Source: Salinivenus lutea
GTDB taxonomy: Bacteria; Bacteroidota; Rhodothermia; Rhodothermales; Salinibacteraceae
Direction: 5' to 3'
Assembly: GCA_002894685.1 (NCBI GenBank)
Contig: NCRC01000003.1
Location: 104,238-168,237, forward strand
Length of the DNA: 64,000 nucleotides
Part shown: one piece after another, positions 18,326-27,337 of the stretch
Layout: each line of letters opens with the position of its first letter
Position numbering within the stretch: position 1 is the stretch's first letter
Position numbers and translations under genes: made by a program
Notes under the pieces: generated by a model
The model's database searches: none
Told to the model about the DNA's origin: nothing
Seen by the model: only the letters and a program-made list of their open reading frames with translations

Positions 18326-21081
18326 ATCTGCAAAAGTTTACCGTCAAAGCACAGGAGGCCGTTCAGAAGGCGATGGAGCTGGCGGCTTCTCACAGCCACC
18401 AGGGCATTGAGCCTGCCCACCTCCTCCAGGCGTTCCTGAGCGACCCGGACAGCGTCGCGGTGTCGATCCTGCGGCGCATTGGGGCCAACCTCGACCGCCT
18501 GCGCGAGCAGGCCGAGGCGGCGCTCGGTCGCCTGCCCGAGGTGTCGGGGGCGAGCGCGGGCAACCAGTACGTCGGGGAGGACCTGAAGAAGGTCTTTGAC
18601 CGAGCCCGGGGCGAGGCCGACGTGATGGACGACGAGTACGTGTCGACCGAGCACCTGTTGATCGGCCTCGTGGAGGGCAAGAACCAGGTTGGGCAGGCCC
18701 TTCGCGATCAGGGCGCCTCGAAGGATGTCGTGATGGACGTGCTGGCCGACGTGCGCGGCGGGCAGAGCGCCGACGACCCGCACGCCGAGGAGCGCTACGA
18801 GGCGCTCGACCGCTACGCCCGCGACCTGAACGAGCTGGCGCGCGACGGCAAGATCGACCCGGTGATCGGGCGCGACCAGGAGATTCGCCGCGTGCTTCAG
18901 ATCCTGAGTCGGCGCACGAAGAACAACCCGGTGCTCGTCGGCGAGGCCGGTGTGGGCAAGACCGCCATCGCCGAGGGCATCGCCACCCGCATCGTGCGCG
19001 GCGACGTGCCCGAGTCGATGCAGTCGAAGCGACTGCTGGCGCTCGACATGGGCGCGCTGCTGGCCGGGGCCAAGTACCGCGGCGAGTTCGAGGATCGGCT
19101 CAAGGCCGTCGTGAAGGAGGTAGCTGAGTCCGACGGTGAGATCGTGCTGTTCATCGACGAGCTGCACACCCTCGTGGGCGCCGGGGCCTCGGAGGGCGCG
19201 ATGGACGCGGCCAACATTCTGAAGCCGGCCCTGGCCCGGGGCGAGCTGCGCGCCATCGGCGCGACGACGCTCGACGAGTACCGCAAGCACATCGAGGACG
19301 ACCGCGCCCTGGAGCGTCGGTTCCAGAAGGTGATGATCGAGGAGCCGAGCGTGGAGGATACGATCTCGATCCTGCGCGGCCTGAAGGAGCGCTACGAGGT
19401 GCACCACGGCGTGCGCATCCACGACAGTGCCCTCATCAACGCGGCCGACCTCAGCGAGCGCTACATCACCGACCGACAGCTGCCGGACAAGGCGATCGAC
19501 CTGATCGATGAGGCCGCCGCGCGGCTCCGCATCGAAATCGACTCGATGCCCGCCGAACTCGACCAGCTGGAGCGCGAGATTCGCCAGCTCGAAATCGAGC
19601 GCGAGGCGCTGAAGCGCGACGAAGGCGACGAGGCCGATAAGCGGGAAAACATCAACAAGCAGATTGCCGACCTCGAAGACGAGCGCGATGAGCTCAAAAC
19701 CCGATGGGAGGAAGAAAAGGACCTCATTCAAACCGTCCGCTCCGCGAAAGAGAAGATTGATGAGCTGCGCGTTGAGGCCGAGAATCTGGAACGCGAGGGC
19801 AAGTACGACCAGGTGGCCGAGATCCGCTACGGCGAGATTCCGGACCTGAAGGACGAGGCCGAAGAGGCCAACGCGAAGCTCGAGGAGATCCAGGACGACG
19901 GGGCACTCCTGAAGGAGGAAGTCGACGGCGAGGACATCGCCGAGATCGTGTCGAACTGGACCGGGATTCCGGTCTCGAAGATGCTGGAGAGCGAGCGCGA
20001 GAAGCTGCTCCGGATGGAAGAGGAGCTCGCCCGACGCGTTGTGGGGCAGGACGAGGCCATCCAGGCCGTGTCCGACGCCGTCCGCCGCGGCCGCACCGGC
20101 ATGCAGGAGGGCGATCAGCCGATCGGTTCGTTCATCTTCCTCGGCACCACGGGCGTTGGCAAGACGGAGCTTGCGAAGACGCTCGCCGAGTTCCTCTTCA
20201 ACGACGAGGACGCGATGGTGCGGATCGACATGAGCGAGTACCAGGAGCGCCACACGGCCAGCCGCCTCATCGGGGCGGCCCCGGGCTACGTGGGCTACGA
20301 GGAGGGCGGCCAGCTCACCGAGGCGGTTCGCCGCACCCCCTACTCCGTGGTGCTGCTCGACGAGATTGAGAAGGCGCACCCCGAGATCTTCAACGTGCTC
20401 CTGCAGGTGCTCGACGACGGCCGGCTCACCGACAACCAGGGCCGCACGGTCGATTTCACCAACACGATTATCATCATGACCTCGAACATGGGGTCCGATG
20501 TGATCTCGGACCGGATGGACGAGGTGGAGGGCCACCTCAGCGAGGCGCAGCAGCAGGAGCTGGAGGAGACGGTCCTCAAGATGCTGCGCAAGCGCCTGAA
20601 GCCGGAGTTCCTGAACCGGATCGACGACGTGGTGATGTTCCGCTCGCTCAGCCGCGAGCACATCCGCGAGATCGTCGACATTCAGCTGCGGCGCATTCAG
20701 CGCGTGGCCCAGAAGAGCCACGACCTGACGCTGGAGCTTTCCGACGACGCCAAGGACTGGCTCGCCGAGCACGGCTACGATCCGGCCTTCGGCGCGCGTC
20801 CGCTGAAGCGCCTGATGAAGCGGCACGTGGCGAACGGCCTTTCCGAGGCCCTCCTGGACGGCACGATCGACGATGGCGACCACGTGCGCATCGAGCGGGC
20901 CAAAGGTGGAGAAGGCCTCACGTTTGAGCGCAGGAAATCAGGGGGACGCGGGACGCGGCCGACGCTGCTGAGACCGGCGGAGACGGGGTCCCGACGGTCG
21001 ATGCATAGCGGCCTCTCCTCCCCGGGGAAAGGGGAGGGACGTAAGTCCTGCGCCATCGGTGCTCGTCGGGACGGGCGATAG
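18322..21081 (+). CDS. clpB: ClpB disaggregase (AAA+ chaperone)
   Basis: ClpB rescues aggregated proteins together with DnaK as an ATP-driven hexamer. The sequence has the Clp N domain (1-145), first AAA+ module (Walker A GEAGVGKT near residue 210), the long coiled-coil middle domain that separates ClpB from ClpA/C (about 410-530), the second AAA+ module ([10 protein letters not shown] near 610) and the ClpB C-terminal domain. The family normally stops soon after the position matching LTFER (residue ~867). Here the frame runs on about 48 residues, Arg/Gly/Ser-rich and basic, unlike this acidic proteome, and across a terminator-like hairpin; a lost stop codon is likely. The TGA of a 34-residue upstream frame overlaps its ATG. 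Confidence 0.97.
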   Translation: MNLQKFTVKAQEAVQKAMELAASHSHQGIEPAHLLQAFLSDPDSVAVSILRRIGANLDRLREQAEAALGRLPEVSGASAGNQYVGEDLKKVFDRARGEADVMDDEYVSTEHLLIGLVEGKNQVGQALRDQGASKDVVMDVLADVRGGQSADDPHAEERYEALDRYARDLNELARDGKIDPVIGRDQEIRRVLQILSRRTKNNPVLVGEAGVGKTAIAEGIATRIVRGDVPESMQSKRLLALDMGALLAGAKYRGEFEDRLKAVVKEVAESDGEIVLFIDELHTLVGAGASEGAMDAANILKPALARGELRAIGATTLDEYRKHIEDDRALERRFQKVMIEEPSVEDTISILRGLKERYEVHHGVRIHDSALINAADLSERYITDRQLPDKAIDLIDEAAARLRIEIDSMPAELDQLEREIRQLEIEREALKRDEGDEADKRENINKQIADLEDERDELKTRWEEEKDLIQTVRSAKEKIDELRVEAENLEREGKYDQVAEIRYGEIPDLKDEAEEANAKLEEIQDDGALLKEEVDGEDIAEIVSNWTGIPVSKMLESEREKLLRMEEELARRVVGQDEAIQAVSDAVRRGRTGMQEGDQPIGSFIFLGTTGVGKTELAKTLAEFLFNDEDAMVRIDMSEYQERHTASRLIGAAPGYVGYEEGGQLTEAVRRTPYSVVLLDEIEKAHPEIFNVLLQVLDDGRLTDNQGRTVDFTNTIIIMTSNMGSDVISDRMDEVEGHLSEAQQQELEETVLKMLRKRLKPEFLNRIDDVVMFRSLSREHIREIVDIQLRRIQRVAQKSHDLTLELSDDAKDWLAEHGYDPAFGARPLKRLMKRHVANGLSEALLDGTIDDGDHVRIERAKGGEGLTFERRKSGGRGTRPTLLRPAETGSRRSMHSGLSSPGKGEGRKSCAIGARRDGR
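21017..21037 (+). terminator. Terminator-like hairpin inside the clpB 3' extension
   Basis: CCTCCCC (21017-21023) and GGGGAGG (21031-21037) form a perfect 7-bp GC stem with a 7-base loop. There is no T-tract after it. It lies within the last codons of the extended clpB frame, where one would expect the 3' untranslated region if clpB ended at its usual place. Confidence 0.4.
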
Positions 21082-21352
21082 GTTGAGCAGAGGAAAAACG
21101 GGGGAGGCGTATCCTTACACTCGTGCTTTCTCTTCCGCCCGCCGTCAGGACCGACGCCTGCGGGGAGGGTATCCGCGACGAAGGGGGCGCGCCCGTCCCC
21201 GACCCGGCGGCCGCACAGTCGGAGGGGGCCGGGTCGATGGAGATGTCGCGGACGCTAGGGGGAGAGGGGCACGAACAAATCCGGTCATCTACACCGACGC
21301 CTCGTACTCCCACGCGGTCTCCCGCTCAGGTTTTCTCCCGTTCGATTCGCTC

Positions 21353-22396
21353 ATGCCCCGTCTATATCTTCGAGAGGCGTTTGGTCTTCTGCTCAAAACC
21401 ACCCCCATCCTCTGGGTGCGGCTCGGCTCCTACGCCCTCCTGGGGCTCGGCCTGCTCGTCTACTTTGCCGTAGCCGGGGGGCTGGCCTGGCTTCTGGGCC
21501 AGCTGTGGAGCGTGCTCGGCATCATCGTGTTTCTCGCGGCGTTCGGTGGGGCGTGGGGACTGGTGCGATGGGTCACGCGCTACTACTTTTACCTCCTAAA
21601 GGCGGCCCACGCAGCGGTGATGACGGAGTTTATTCTGCACGACCGCGGCCCCGAGGGGGCGCAGATTGAGTACGGCAAAAACCAGGTGACCAGCCGGTTC
21701 AAGGACACGAGCATCATGTTCGCCATCGACCAGGTGCTCGACGCTGTGGTGAAAGGGTTCAACCGCACCTTCACGAACGTCACGGATTTTCTGCCCCTCC
21801 CGGGCATGGAGGCCCTCCAGCAGTTTGTGCGCCGGGTGTCCCGATTTTCCACGACCTACATTGACGAAGCCATCCTCTCGCGGGCGTACGCCCAGCGGGA
21901 GGCGAACGTGTGGGCGGTGGCGAAGGACGGCGTGATCCTGTACGCGCAGTGCTGGAAGCCCATCCTGGCGAACGCCGTTGCGCTCACCCTCCTCAGCTAC
22001 ATCGAGTTTTTCGCCTTCCTCGTGCTGCTGGGCCTGCCGGCACTGGCCGTGTCGGCGCTGGCGCCGAGTCTGAGCCTGGCGCTGGGCATTGGCGTGCTGG
22101 TGGGGGCGTGGATGCTGAAGCTGGCCCTGGCCGATGCGTTTGCCCTCGCGGCCACTCTGCTGGCCTACCACCGGTCCACCGAAGGCAGGACGCCGGACCC
22201 GGTGTGGCAGGACCGACTGGAGCAGGCGAGCGACCGGTTCCGGGAGCTAAAAGAGAAGGCCGCGGAGACGGTCGCCGACTACCAGTCGACGGGAGAGGGG
22301 GACGCGAGAGAGACGCAGCACTCTGCCCGGACCGACGCCGACGCGGGCGTCTCCGCCTCCTCGGATTCTGCACCGGGAGCGGATGCGCGCTCGTGA
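21353..22396 (+). CDS. Integral membrane protein of unknown function
   Basis: I do not recognise a named family. The 347-residue protein has two adjacent helices near the N-terminus (about 18-45 and 52-75), a soluble central region with YGKNQVTSRFKDTSIMFAIDQVLDAVVKGFN-like helices, two more hydrophobic segments (about 205-230 and 236-262) and an acidic, Ser-rich cytoplasmic-looking tail. The ATG at 21353 is the first that directly precedes the conserved-looking start (MPRLYLREAFGLLL); the frame is open almost 300 bases upstream but with intergenic-like composition. It follows clpB by 271 bases. Confidence 0.75.
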   Translation: MPRLYLREAFGLLLKTTPILWVRLGSYALLGLGLLVYFAVAGGLAWLLGQLWSVLGIIVFLAAFGGAWGLVRWVTRYYFYLLKAAHAAVMTEFILHDRGPEGAQIEYGKNQVTSRFKDTSIMFAIDQVLDAVVKGFNRTFTNVTDFLPLPGMEALQQFVRRVSRFSTTYIDEAILSRAYAQREANVWAVAKDGVILYAQCWKPILANAVALTLLSYIEFFAFLVLLGLPALAVSALAPSLSLALGIGVLVGAWMLKLALADAFALAATLLAYHRSTEGRTPDPVWQDRLEQASDRFRELKEKAAETVADYQSTGEGDARETQHSARTDADAGVSASSDSAPGADARS

Positions 22397-22454
22397 TGAG
22401 CCGAGGCGCCGAGGAGGACCTCCGCCGGGAAGTTGAGAAGAGCCCCGGGGCCGC

Positions 22455-23618
22455 TTAGGTGTCCGTCCGTTCCAGCACAAAGACGCGAGGATACAGCCCG
22501 CCAATTTCGATGACGCGGACGTGCCGCACGTCGAAGGCCCCCGTGTCGTCAAGGGCCTTGTTGAACGGGCCCTGGCGCAGCACGAGCATCACGACGCGTC
22601 CTTTGGGCCGCAGCACGGCGTGAAATTGCTCCAGCACGCGGCGGTAGAACGGACGAAAGTCCATGCTGCTGCCCATGCGCACCCCGAACGGGGGATTGGT
22701 CACAATGAGGTCCGGGGAGACGTCCTCGAACCGTTCGGCAAGGTGCCACACGTCCCCCTCCCGAATCGTAATGCGGTCTGTGAGGCCCGCCCGGTTCACG
22801 TTGAGCCGAGCGCCGGCCACCGCCTCCTCGTTCCAGTCGTTGCCGTAGCCGCGCGTGTCCGGCCACCGGTCGGCCGCCTCCAGCAGGATGGTGCCGGAGC
22901 CGCAGAACGGATCGAGGAGCGCGTTCGGGGGCGTGTCGCGGTGGGCGATGCGGAGCAGGGCGTACGCCACGTTGGCCTTGAGGGCGGCCCGCGGCTGGTA
23001 GCCCTCCAGCTGGCGCCGGCTGAGGGCCTCGCGGGTGTGCTGCACGCTCACGAGACAGCGGTCGTCGTGCACGTCCACCCGCACGTCCACGTCGTAGTCC
23101 TCCAGGTCCACGGCGGCGGCGTAGTGGGCGTCGAGCCCGCCGCCGGCCACGCGCTGCACGTCGACGCTGGTGAAGTCGTGATCGCCCTGGCGCACCGTCG
23201 TGACGCGGAAGGTGTCGGCCGTCGTCATGGCCTCCACGTCGAGCGACTCCATCGTGGACCGGATCGTTTGCAGGACCGCCTCCGCGCCGTCGGTGACCGG
23301 GAGGGGGAAGGTGTAGAGGGGCGTCAGGACGTGGTGGACGGAGCGCATCTGCCGGGCGATGGCGAGTGCCGCTTCGGGCGTGGCACGGGCCGTTACGAGG
23401 GCGTAGCTCTGCAGGCCGAACGGGGCGTCGTCGGCGGCGGGGACCGCCACGTCGGCCGCGGCGGCCCGCTCGCGGTACTCGTTTACGACAACGTCCTCCA
23501 GCCCCATGTTGACGGTGAAGAGGAGGGGCGTGTGATCGGCCGAGCGGAGAGAGGTAACGGACGCGGGCAACGGGAAAAGGGGGATTGGGCAGGAGGAGAA
23601 CGATGACGAGGTCGACAA
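22455..23618 (-). CDS. THUMP-domain RNA guanine-N2 methyltransferase (RlmL/Trm14-like)
   Basis: The N-terminal half carries a THUMP RNA-binding domain; the C-terminal half is a SAM-dependent methyltransferase with motif I DPFCGSGTILLEA and the catalytic NPPFG motif IV typical of N2-guanine methyltransferases of tRNA (Trm14/TrmN) or 23S rRNA (RlmL N-half). The length of 387 residues fits the tRNA-type enzymes better than the ~700-residue RlmL. The start is uncertain: homologues usually begin near the VNMGLEDVVVNEY segment (residue ~36). It is divergent from the first two-cysteine small protein, with 62 bases between. Confidence 0.85.
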   Translation of the reverse strand: MSTSSSFSSCPIPLFPLPASVTSLRSADHTPLLFTVNMGLEDVVVNEYRERAAAADVAVPAADDAPFGLQSYALVTARATPEAALAIARQMRSVHHVLTPLYTFPLPVTDGAEAVLQTIRSTMESLDVEAMTTADTFRVTTVRQGDHDFTSVDVQRVAGGGLDAHYAAAVDLEDYDVDVRVDVHDDRCLVSVQHTREALSRRQLEGYQPRAALKANVAYALLRIAHRDTPPNALLDPFCGSGTILLEAADRWPDTRGYGNDWNEEAVAGARLNVNRAGLTDRITIREGDVWHLAERFEDVSPDLIVTNPPFGVRMGSSMDFRPFYRRVLEQFHAVLRPKGRVVMLVLRQGPFNKALDDTGAFDVRHVRVIEIGGLYPRVFVLERTDT

Positions 23619-23635
23619 CCGGAAACTCGCCCCGG

Positions 23636-23679
23636 GCGCAAAAGTTGACGATATCGCGTTTGCAAAACGTCTTTTGCGC
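23636..23679. promoter_or_regulatory. 9-bp inverted repeat abutting small-protein gene start
   Basis: GCGCAAAAG (23636-23644) is mirrored by CTTTTGCGC (23671-23679), ending one base before the ATG at 23681. It lies in the 62-base gap between two divergent genes, so a bound protein could block both; it could also fold as a hairpin over the translation start. Confidence 0.45.
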
Positions 23680-23680
23680 T

Positions 23681-24058
23681 ATGCTTCGTCCACACCATCC
23701 CGCCGGGAGCGACCGCTGGGTGTTTCTGGTTGGTCTGCTGTTAACGGTTGGGCTTCTCGCTCAATCCGCGTTGGTGCGGCCGTGCAGCCAGAAGGTTCTT
23801 GGGGGAGCGGACACATCGGACACAGAGCACGTCCTCGCGTCGTCGGCCCAGGCCGTGTGTGCGGCCTTCACGCCCGCGACGCCCCTTCAGGCGGTGTCGT
23901 CGGAGCGCCCGGAGCCCTCGGAGGCGAGCGGCAAACCCGGGGCGCCGGTCGAGGACGGGGCGATAAGGACGGCGAGGGAAGGGGGGCACTGGGACGGGGA
24001 GCGCACGCGCATGTCTCCGGTGCTACAGGTCTTACGCCCGGTCGTCCTGCAAATTTAG
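23681..24058 (+). CDS. Small exported two-cysteine protein A
   Basis: A 125-residue protein of no known family. Residues 13-32 form a membrane segment or signal peptide (WVFLVGLLLTVGLLAQSAL), followed closely by Cys35. The middle is Ser/Pro/Glu-rich and low in structure, with a second Cys at 60. It ends in LRPVVLQI. Two other proteins nearby (26621-27100 minus, 27347-27808 plus) have the same plan: one hydrophobic segment, exactly two cysteines, a variable middle and a C-terminal [VL]R-x-VVL-[RQ]-[IL]. This one is the first gene before two TlpA-type thioredoxins. I infer an exported partner or substrate of those thioredoxins. The frame is open a little further upstream; the ATG is placed just after a 9-bp inverted repeat. 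Confidence 0.6.
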   Translation: MLRPHHPAGSDRWVFLVGLLLTVGLLAQSALVRPCSQKVLGGADTSDTEHVLASSAQAVCAAFTPATPLQAVSSERPEPSEASGKPGAPVEDGAIRTAREGGHWDGERTRMSPVLQVLRPVVLQI

Positions 24059-24143
24059 TTGTCTCCCGTGGTTCCCAGTTGACTCCTGGGGGTGCCGCCG
24101 GGCAACCGGCTGGCCATTCGTGTTTGTACAAACTGGAGACAAC
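24058..24143 (+). promoter_or_regulatory. Structured gap with 12-bp palindrome before first TlpA gene
   Basis: GTTGTCTCC (24058-24066) and GGAGACAAC (24135-24143) bracket the gap. Inside are CCCAG/CTGGG, then a GC stem GCCGG-GCAA-CCGGC with a GNRA-type loop, and the perfect 12-base palindrome GTTTGTACAAAC at 24122-24133, 17 bases before the thioredoxin ATG. The palindrome looks like a repressor site; the hairpins could set the ratio of the two flanking genes. Confidence 0.45.
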
Positions 24144-24150
24144 GATCCCT

Positions 24151-24708
24151 ATGCAGATTCCAACGTGGTTCTGGTCCTTTCTGGCGGGGGTGCTCGTCGT
24201 GGTCGCCGGGGCGGGGCTGATCTCAGCCAATCAGTCGGCGTCGGCGCCCTCGTGGGCCCAATCCGACCTGGCGTCCAAGGACGCGCCGGATTTTGCCCTC
24301 GAAACCCTCCGCGGCGACACCTTTCGCCTCAGCGAGCACCGCGGCGAGGTCGTAGTGCTCAACTTTTGGGCGACGTGGTGCCCGCCCTGTCGCGAAGAAA
24401 TCCCGATGTTCGTTGACCTTCAGCGGGAGCTGGGGAGCGACGGGCTGCAGTTTGTGGGGGTGGCGCTGGAGCGGAGTGCCGGCCCGGAGAAGGTGAAGGC
24501 GTTCGCGGAGAAGATGAACATCAACTACCCGATTGGGATGGGCACCGGCCGTATCGCGAAAAAGTACGGCGGCGTGCGCGGGCTCCCGATGACGTTTATC
24601 ATTGGTCCCGATGGCACGGTTGAGGGCCACATCCCGGGGCGCGCTACCGAGTCGATGCTTCGGCCGGGCCTTGAGGAGTTGCTGGACGAGACGGAAGCCG
24701 GCGGATAA
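24151..24708 (+). CDS. TlpA-type exported thioredoxin (group a, copy 1)
   Basis: A membrane-anchored thiol-disulfide protein of 185 residues. An N-terminal hydrophobic segment (residues 4-25) exports or anchors it; the AhpC-TSA/redoxin fold follows, with FALETLRGDTFRLSEHRGEVVVLNFWATWCPPC, active-site cysteines 77 and 80, and the cis-Pro loop in GVRGLPMTFIIG. Such proteins reduce or isomerise disulfides in the periplasm, often for cytochrome c maturation or copper handling. It is closer to the gene at 27959 than to its immediate neighbour at 24759 (shared NFWATWCPPC, KYGGVR and MNINYPI/MGINYPL), so it appears to be half of a duplicated pair. The start follows a 12-base palindrome. Confidence 0.92.
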   Translation: MQIPTWFWSFLAGVLVVVAGAGLISANQSASAPSWAQSDLASKDAPDFALETLRGDTFRLSEHRGEVVVLNFWATWCPPCREEIPMFVDLQRELGSDGLQFVGVALERSAGPEKVKAFAEKMNINYPIGMGTGRIAKKYGGVRGLPMTFIIGPDGTVEGHIPGRATESMLRPGLEELLDETEAGG

Positions 24709-24758
24709 CCGGTGCGGGTCCGTTGTTCGCTTCCGACTCTCACTCCGTCCACCTTCTG

Positions 24759-25403
24759 ATGTCTGATTCCGATACGTCTACGTCAATCTGGTCGCACGTG
24801 TGGCGGGCCGTGGTGCGCTACTGGCACTGGCCCGTGCTGGTGGCCGTGGCGGTGTACGCCTACCAGCAGTACCTTCCGAGCATCGACCTTTCCGAGCATG
24901 GCCGGCCCGCGCCCACCGTGGTGGCCGAGACCATGGACGGCGATCGCTTTCGCCTACAGGACTACCGCGGGGACGTGGTGGTCGTGAACGTGTGGGCGAC
25001 CTGGTGCCCGCCGTGCCGGGTGGAGATGCCCGGCTTCGTCGATCTACAACAGGAGTTTCGCGGGGAGGGGGTGCATTTTGTAGGGATTGCTCTGGACCAG
25101 GAAGGGGAAGAGGCGGTGCGCCCCTTTGTGGAAGAGAAGGGCATCAACTTCCCCCAGATTCTCGATCCGGCCCTCGCTGCGCGCCAGTTTCCGGGCGAGG
25201 TTGTCCCGCGCACGTACCTGATCGACAAGCGCGGACGGATCCGGTACGAGCACAGCGGCGTCATTTTGAAGTGGGCGCTCGACGACGCGCTGGAGACGCT
25301 GGTGGACGAGCCGGCGACGACGGCCACGAGCCGCCGCCCGACGCCGGAGGCCGCTGCGTCTACGAGGCCGCGTCGTCGTGGAAAACGAGCCGGTCAAGGC
25401 TGA
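24759..25403 (+). CDS. TlpA-type exported thioredoxin (group b, copy 1)
   Basis: A 214-residue thioredoxin-fold protein anchored by one N-terminal helix (WPVLVAVAVYAYQQY). Active-site cysteines are 83 and 86 in VNVWATWCPPC, and the cis-Pro loop is in VVPRTYLIDKRGRIRYEHSG. That C-terminal block is nearly the same as in the gene at 28553 (VPRTFVIDKRGQIRYTHSG), its probable duplicate. It has an Ala/Thr/Arg-rich tail of about 25 residues. Its 3' end overlaps the convergent DoxX gene by 44 bases. It lies 50 bases after the group a gene and is probably co-transcribed with it. Confidence 0.92.
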   Translation: MSDSDTSTSIWSHVWRAVVRYWHWPVLVAVAVYAYQQYLPSIDLSEHGRPAPTVVAETMDGDRFRLQDYRGDVVVVNVWATWCPPCRVEMPGFVDLQQEFRGEGVHFVGIALDQEGEEAVRPFVEEKGINFPQILDPALAARQFPGEVVPRTYLIDKRGRIRYEHSGVILKWALDDALETLVDEPATTATSRRPTPEAAASTRPRRRGKRAGQG

Positions 25404-25818
25404 AGGGGCCGGCGCCGTGGGCTGTGAAGTAGAGGAGGCCGCCCAGAATGGCGACATTCTTGAACAGCGGCCCCAGCGTGGGCCGTCCGATCTGGATGGT
25501 GATCGTGATCGGAATCACGACCAGGATGAGCAGCCCGGCGGCGAGCCGCGTCTGGGCGCCCAGCAGCAGCCCGAGCCCCCCTATGAGGAGGGCCCCTCCG
25601 GCTAGTAGCACCAGCGGCTCGGCCGGCGCGATCGAGGTGGCGAGGACCCCCCACTGGGCGTCGTTCAGTCGCTGGACGATGTGTTCGGTGTTCAGGAGGT
25701 GCCCCGTGCCGGCGACCAGAAAGATGAGGCTGAGCAGGCCCCGAAACAGCGCCGTAATGCGGGGCTGGGGGGACGGGATCGCGGACGAGGCATCGGAGTG
25801 CGGAGCGAAGTCGTTCAT
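25360..25818 (-). CDS. DoxX-family membrane protein
   Basis: A 152-residue protein with four membrane helices and the DoxX pattern (LLSLIFLVAGTGHLLN, then LLAGGALLIGGLGLLLGAQTRLAAGLLIL). DoxX is the small subunit of archaeal thiosulfate:quinone oxidoreductase; bacterial relatives take part in membrane redox and sulfur chemistry but mostly have no assigned substrate. Its position among four thioredoxins and a DsrE-like protein fits a sulfur- or thiol-related role. It converges on, and overlaps by 44 bases, the preceding thioredoxin gene. Confidence 0.85.
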   Translation of the reverse strand: MNDFAPHSDASSAIPSPQPRITALFRGLLSLIFLVAGTGHLLNTEHIVQRLNDAQWGVLATSIAPAEPLVLLAGGALLIGGLGLLLGAQTRLAAGLLILVVIPITITIQIGRPTLGPLFKNVAILGGLLYFTAHGAGPFSLDRLVFHDDAAS

Positions 25819-25925
25819 GGAAAGGGGGAGGAGGGACGATAGCGTCGGCGAAAGCAGGACGATTGGGGCCCCACACGGGACCTGTGAGGCCCGGTCGTTC
25901 CTGCGGAGACGGCCGTCGGGCGGCG

Positions 25926-26384
25926 TCAGAGCTCGACCGAAAGGTAGCCGGCGGCCTGCCGCTTGAGGGCGTGGGCAAGCCCGTTGGGCACCACCGTGAC
26001 GTCGCGAGCTAGCGTACTGGGGTCTATGTCGAGGTTGTTGAGCGACATGCCGCAGGCCAGCACGCGGACCCCCTCGCCGGAGATGCGGGAGATGGCGTCC
26101 GCCAGCGGACCCTCGGACTGGATGTCGCGCACCGCCTGTCCGCAGACGACGATCTCGACCGGGGTGGTGGACAGAGAGTCGGACGCACGCAGGTCGCGGA
26201 CGGTCTGCATGGAGGCGCGGATGTGCTGCGGCCGGCGCACGAGCATCACGATGCCGGGGGCCTCGGTGGAGGCGGCACGCGACGCTGACGAGGAGGCGCC
26301 GTCTGTTGATTGCGCATGCGCCGGCGGCGCGACGAGGGGGCCAAGCAGAAATACGAGGGCGAGCAGGAGGGAGGAACGAAGCAT
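25926..26384 (-). CDS. Exported DsrE-family protein
   Basis: The ATG at 26384 gives 152 residues with a good signal peptide (LLLALVFLLGPLVAPPAHAQ). The mature part has the DsrE/DsrF-like fold: IVMLVRRPQHIRASMQTVRDL, then VEIVVCGQAVRDI and VRVLACGMSLNNLDI, with two cysteines placed at the ends of central strands. Cytoplasmic DsrE proteins carry sulfur as a persulfide; exported single-domain forms occur in Bacteroidota and Proteobacteria, with unknown role. It lies downstream of two-cysteine protein B in the same direction, within the thioredoxin island. Confidence 0.82.
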   Translation of the reverse strand: MLRSSLLLALVFLLGPLVAPPAHAQSTDGASSSASRAASTEAPGIVMLVRRPQHIRASMQTVRDLRASDSLSTTPVEIVVCGQAVRDIQSEGPLADAISRISGEGVRVLACGMSLNNLDIDPSTLARDVTVVPNGLAHALKRQAAGYLSVEL

Positions 26385-26515
26385 ACGAGCGAAGTCAGTT
26401 TTGAGACGAAGACGTACCGGAACGGCCGGGTGCTGAATCCCGGAGGAGACCCGCGAGCGGTGGTTTCCGCTAGCAAGAGTTTGCGTCTGGCAGGAAGGGG
26501 CACAGAGACAGTTGG

Positions 26516-26538
26516 CCCCGCTGGGGATCACAGCGGGG
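26516..26538 (-). terminator. GC-rich hairpin between small protein B and DsrE genes
   Basis: CCCCGCT (26516-26522) and AGCGGGG (26532-26538) form a perfect 7-bp stem with a 9-base loop in the 236-base gap between two minus-strand genes. No T-tract follows, so it may be a weak terminator or an mRNA processing or stabilising element. Confidence 0.35.
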
Positions 26539-26620
26539 CGCAGCAGCCATTGGGCCGGTCCCGGGAGGTTCACAGACCGCGCCGGATGGGATGTGCATTC
26601 CGCCGACGGACGGGAGAAAA

Positions 26621-27100
26621 CTATATGCGTAGCACGACGCTACGGAGATGGCCGGGCGATCCCTGGCTGGCATGGGACAACGCCGGTTGCGTTGGGGCGG
26701 ACCGCCCGATAGAAGAAATCGCCGCCGTGATGGCTCCCCGCAGCGAGTCCGGTGGGGACGAGACGGGCGGGTCGGACCCGAGCGGGAGGAGGGTCTGCCG
26801 ATTGGGGTGGGCCGGGGCGGGGACAGTCACCGCCTCCGTCCGCAGAGTCCGGCACGCACTCCGCGGAGCGGGTTGCGACTCCGTCCCATGCGGCAGCAGG
26901 ACAGCTTCCCGGTCTGTATCGGTCGGGGCCGGAGCCGTCGGTACAGGGGACGACGAAGGACCCGCTGGGGCGTACGGGGTCGTGCAGGCGGAAGACGGCG
27001 TGAGCCCCGCCGGAAGAAGCACAACCAGTAGGGCGACCACGACCCCTGTGGGCGCTCGACGGCCGGGCACGCTCAAATGTTGTAACAGGAAAAGACCCAT
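26621..27100 (-). CDS. Small exported two-cysteine protein B
   Basis: A 159-residue member of the same unnamed group as the genes at 23681 and 27347. It has a hydrophobic segment (residues 19-34), Cys39 just after it, a Pro/Ser/Thr/Ala-rich middle with the second and last Cys at 83, and the C-terminus LRSVVLRI. The last motif is encoded by CGT AGC GTC GTG CTA CGC, whereas gene C uses CGC AGT GTC GTA CTG CGA for the same six residues: five of six codons differ only at silent positions, which argues that the peptide is what is kept. It precedes the DsrE gene and is divergent from gene C. The frame is open further upstream; the ATG at 27100 directly precedes the hydrophobic segment. Confidence 0.6.
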   Translation of the reverse strand: MGLFLLQHLSVPGRRAPTGVVVALLVVLLPAGLTPSSACTTPYAPAGPSSSPVPTAPAPTDTDREAVLLPHGTESQPAPRSACRTLRTEAVTVPAPAHPNRQTLLPLGSDPPVSSPPDSLRGAITAAISSIGRSAPTQPALSHASQGSPGHLRSVVLRI

Positions 27101-27337
27101 TAGGACAAGTCGGGCTGTTGTTGAGGGTAGAGGCAACCGCCCCTGATTTTGCAGGTTTCGGGCGCATCCAAGCTCTTCATTCGGTTTTGCCATCCGTAAC
27201 CGCCGATCGGACGGGGCCTCACGGTCACGGCCAATGCACGAACGCCGCTGCAATCCGCAAAGAGACGTTGACGGGAACCGCCGGGTCGGAACTCGACGTC
27301 CGGAGAAAATGTACGGACCGTCCAAAACGTCACAACA

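Noticed and set aside
26640..27167. Alternative 175-codon minus-strand frame overlapping small protein B
   Set aside because: Lacks the hydrophobic start, and its composition is poor; the overlapping frame has the shared C-terminal motif and the two-cysteine plan.
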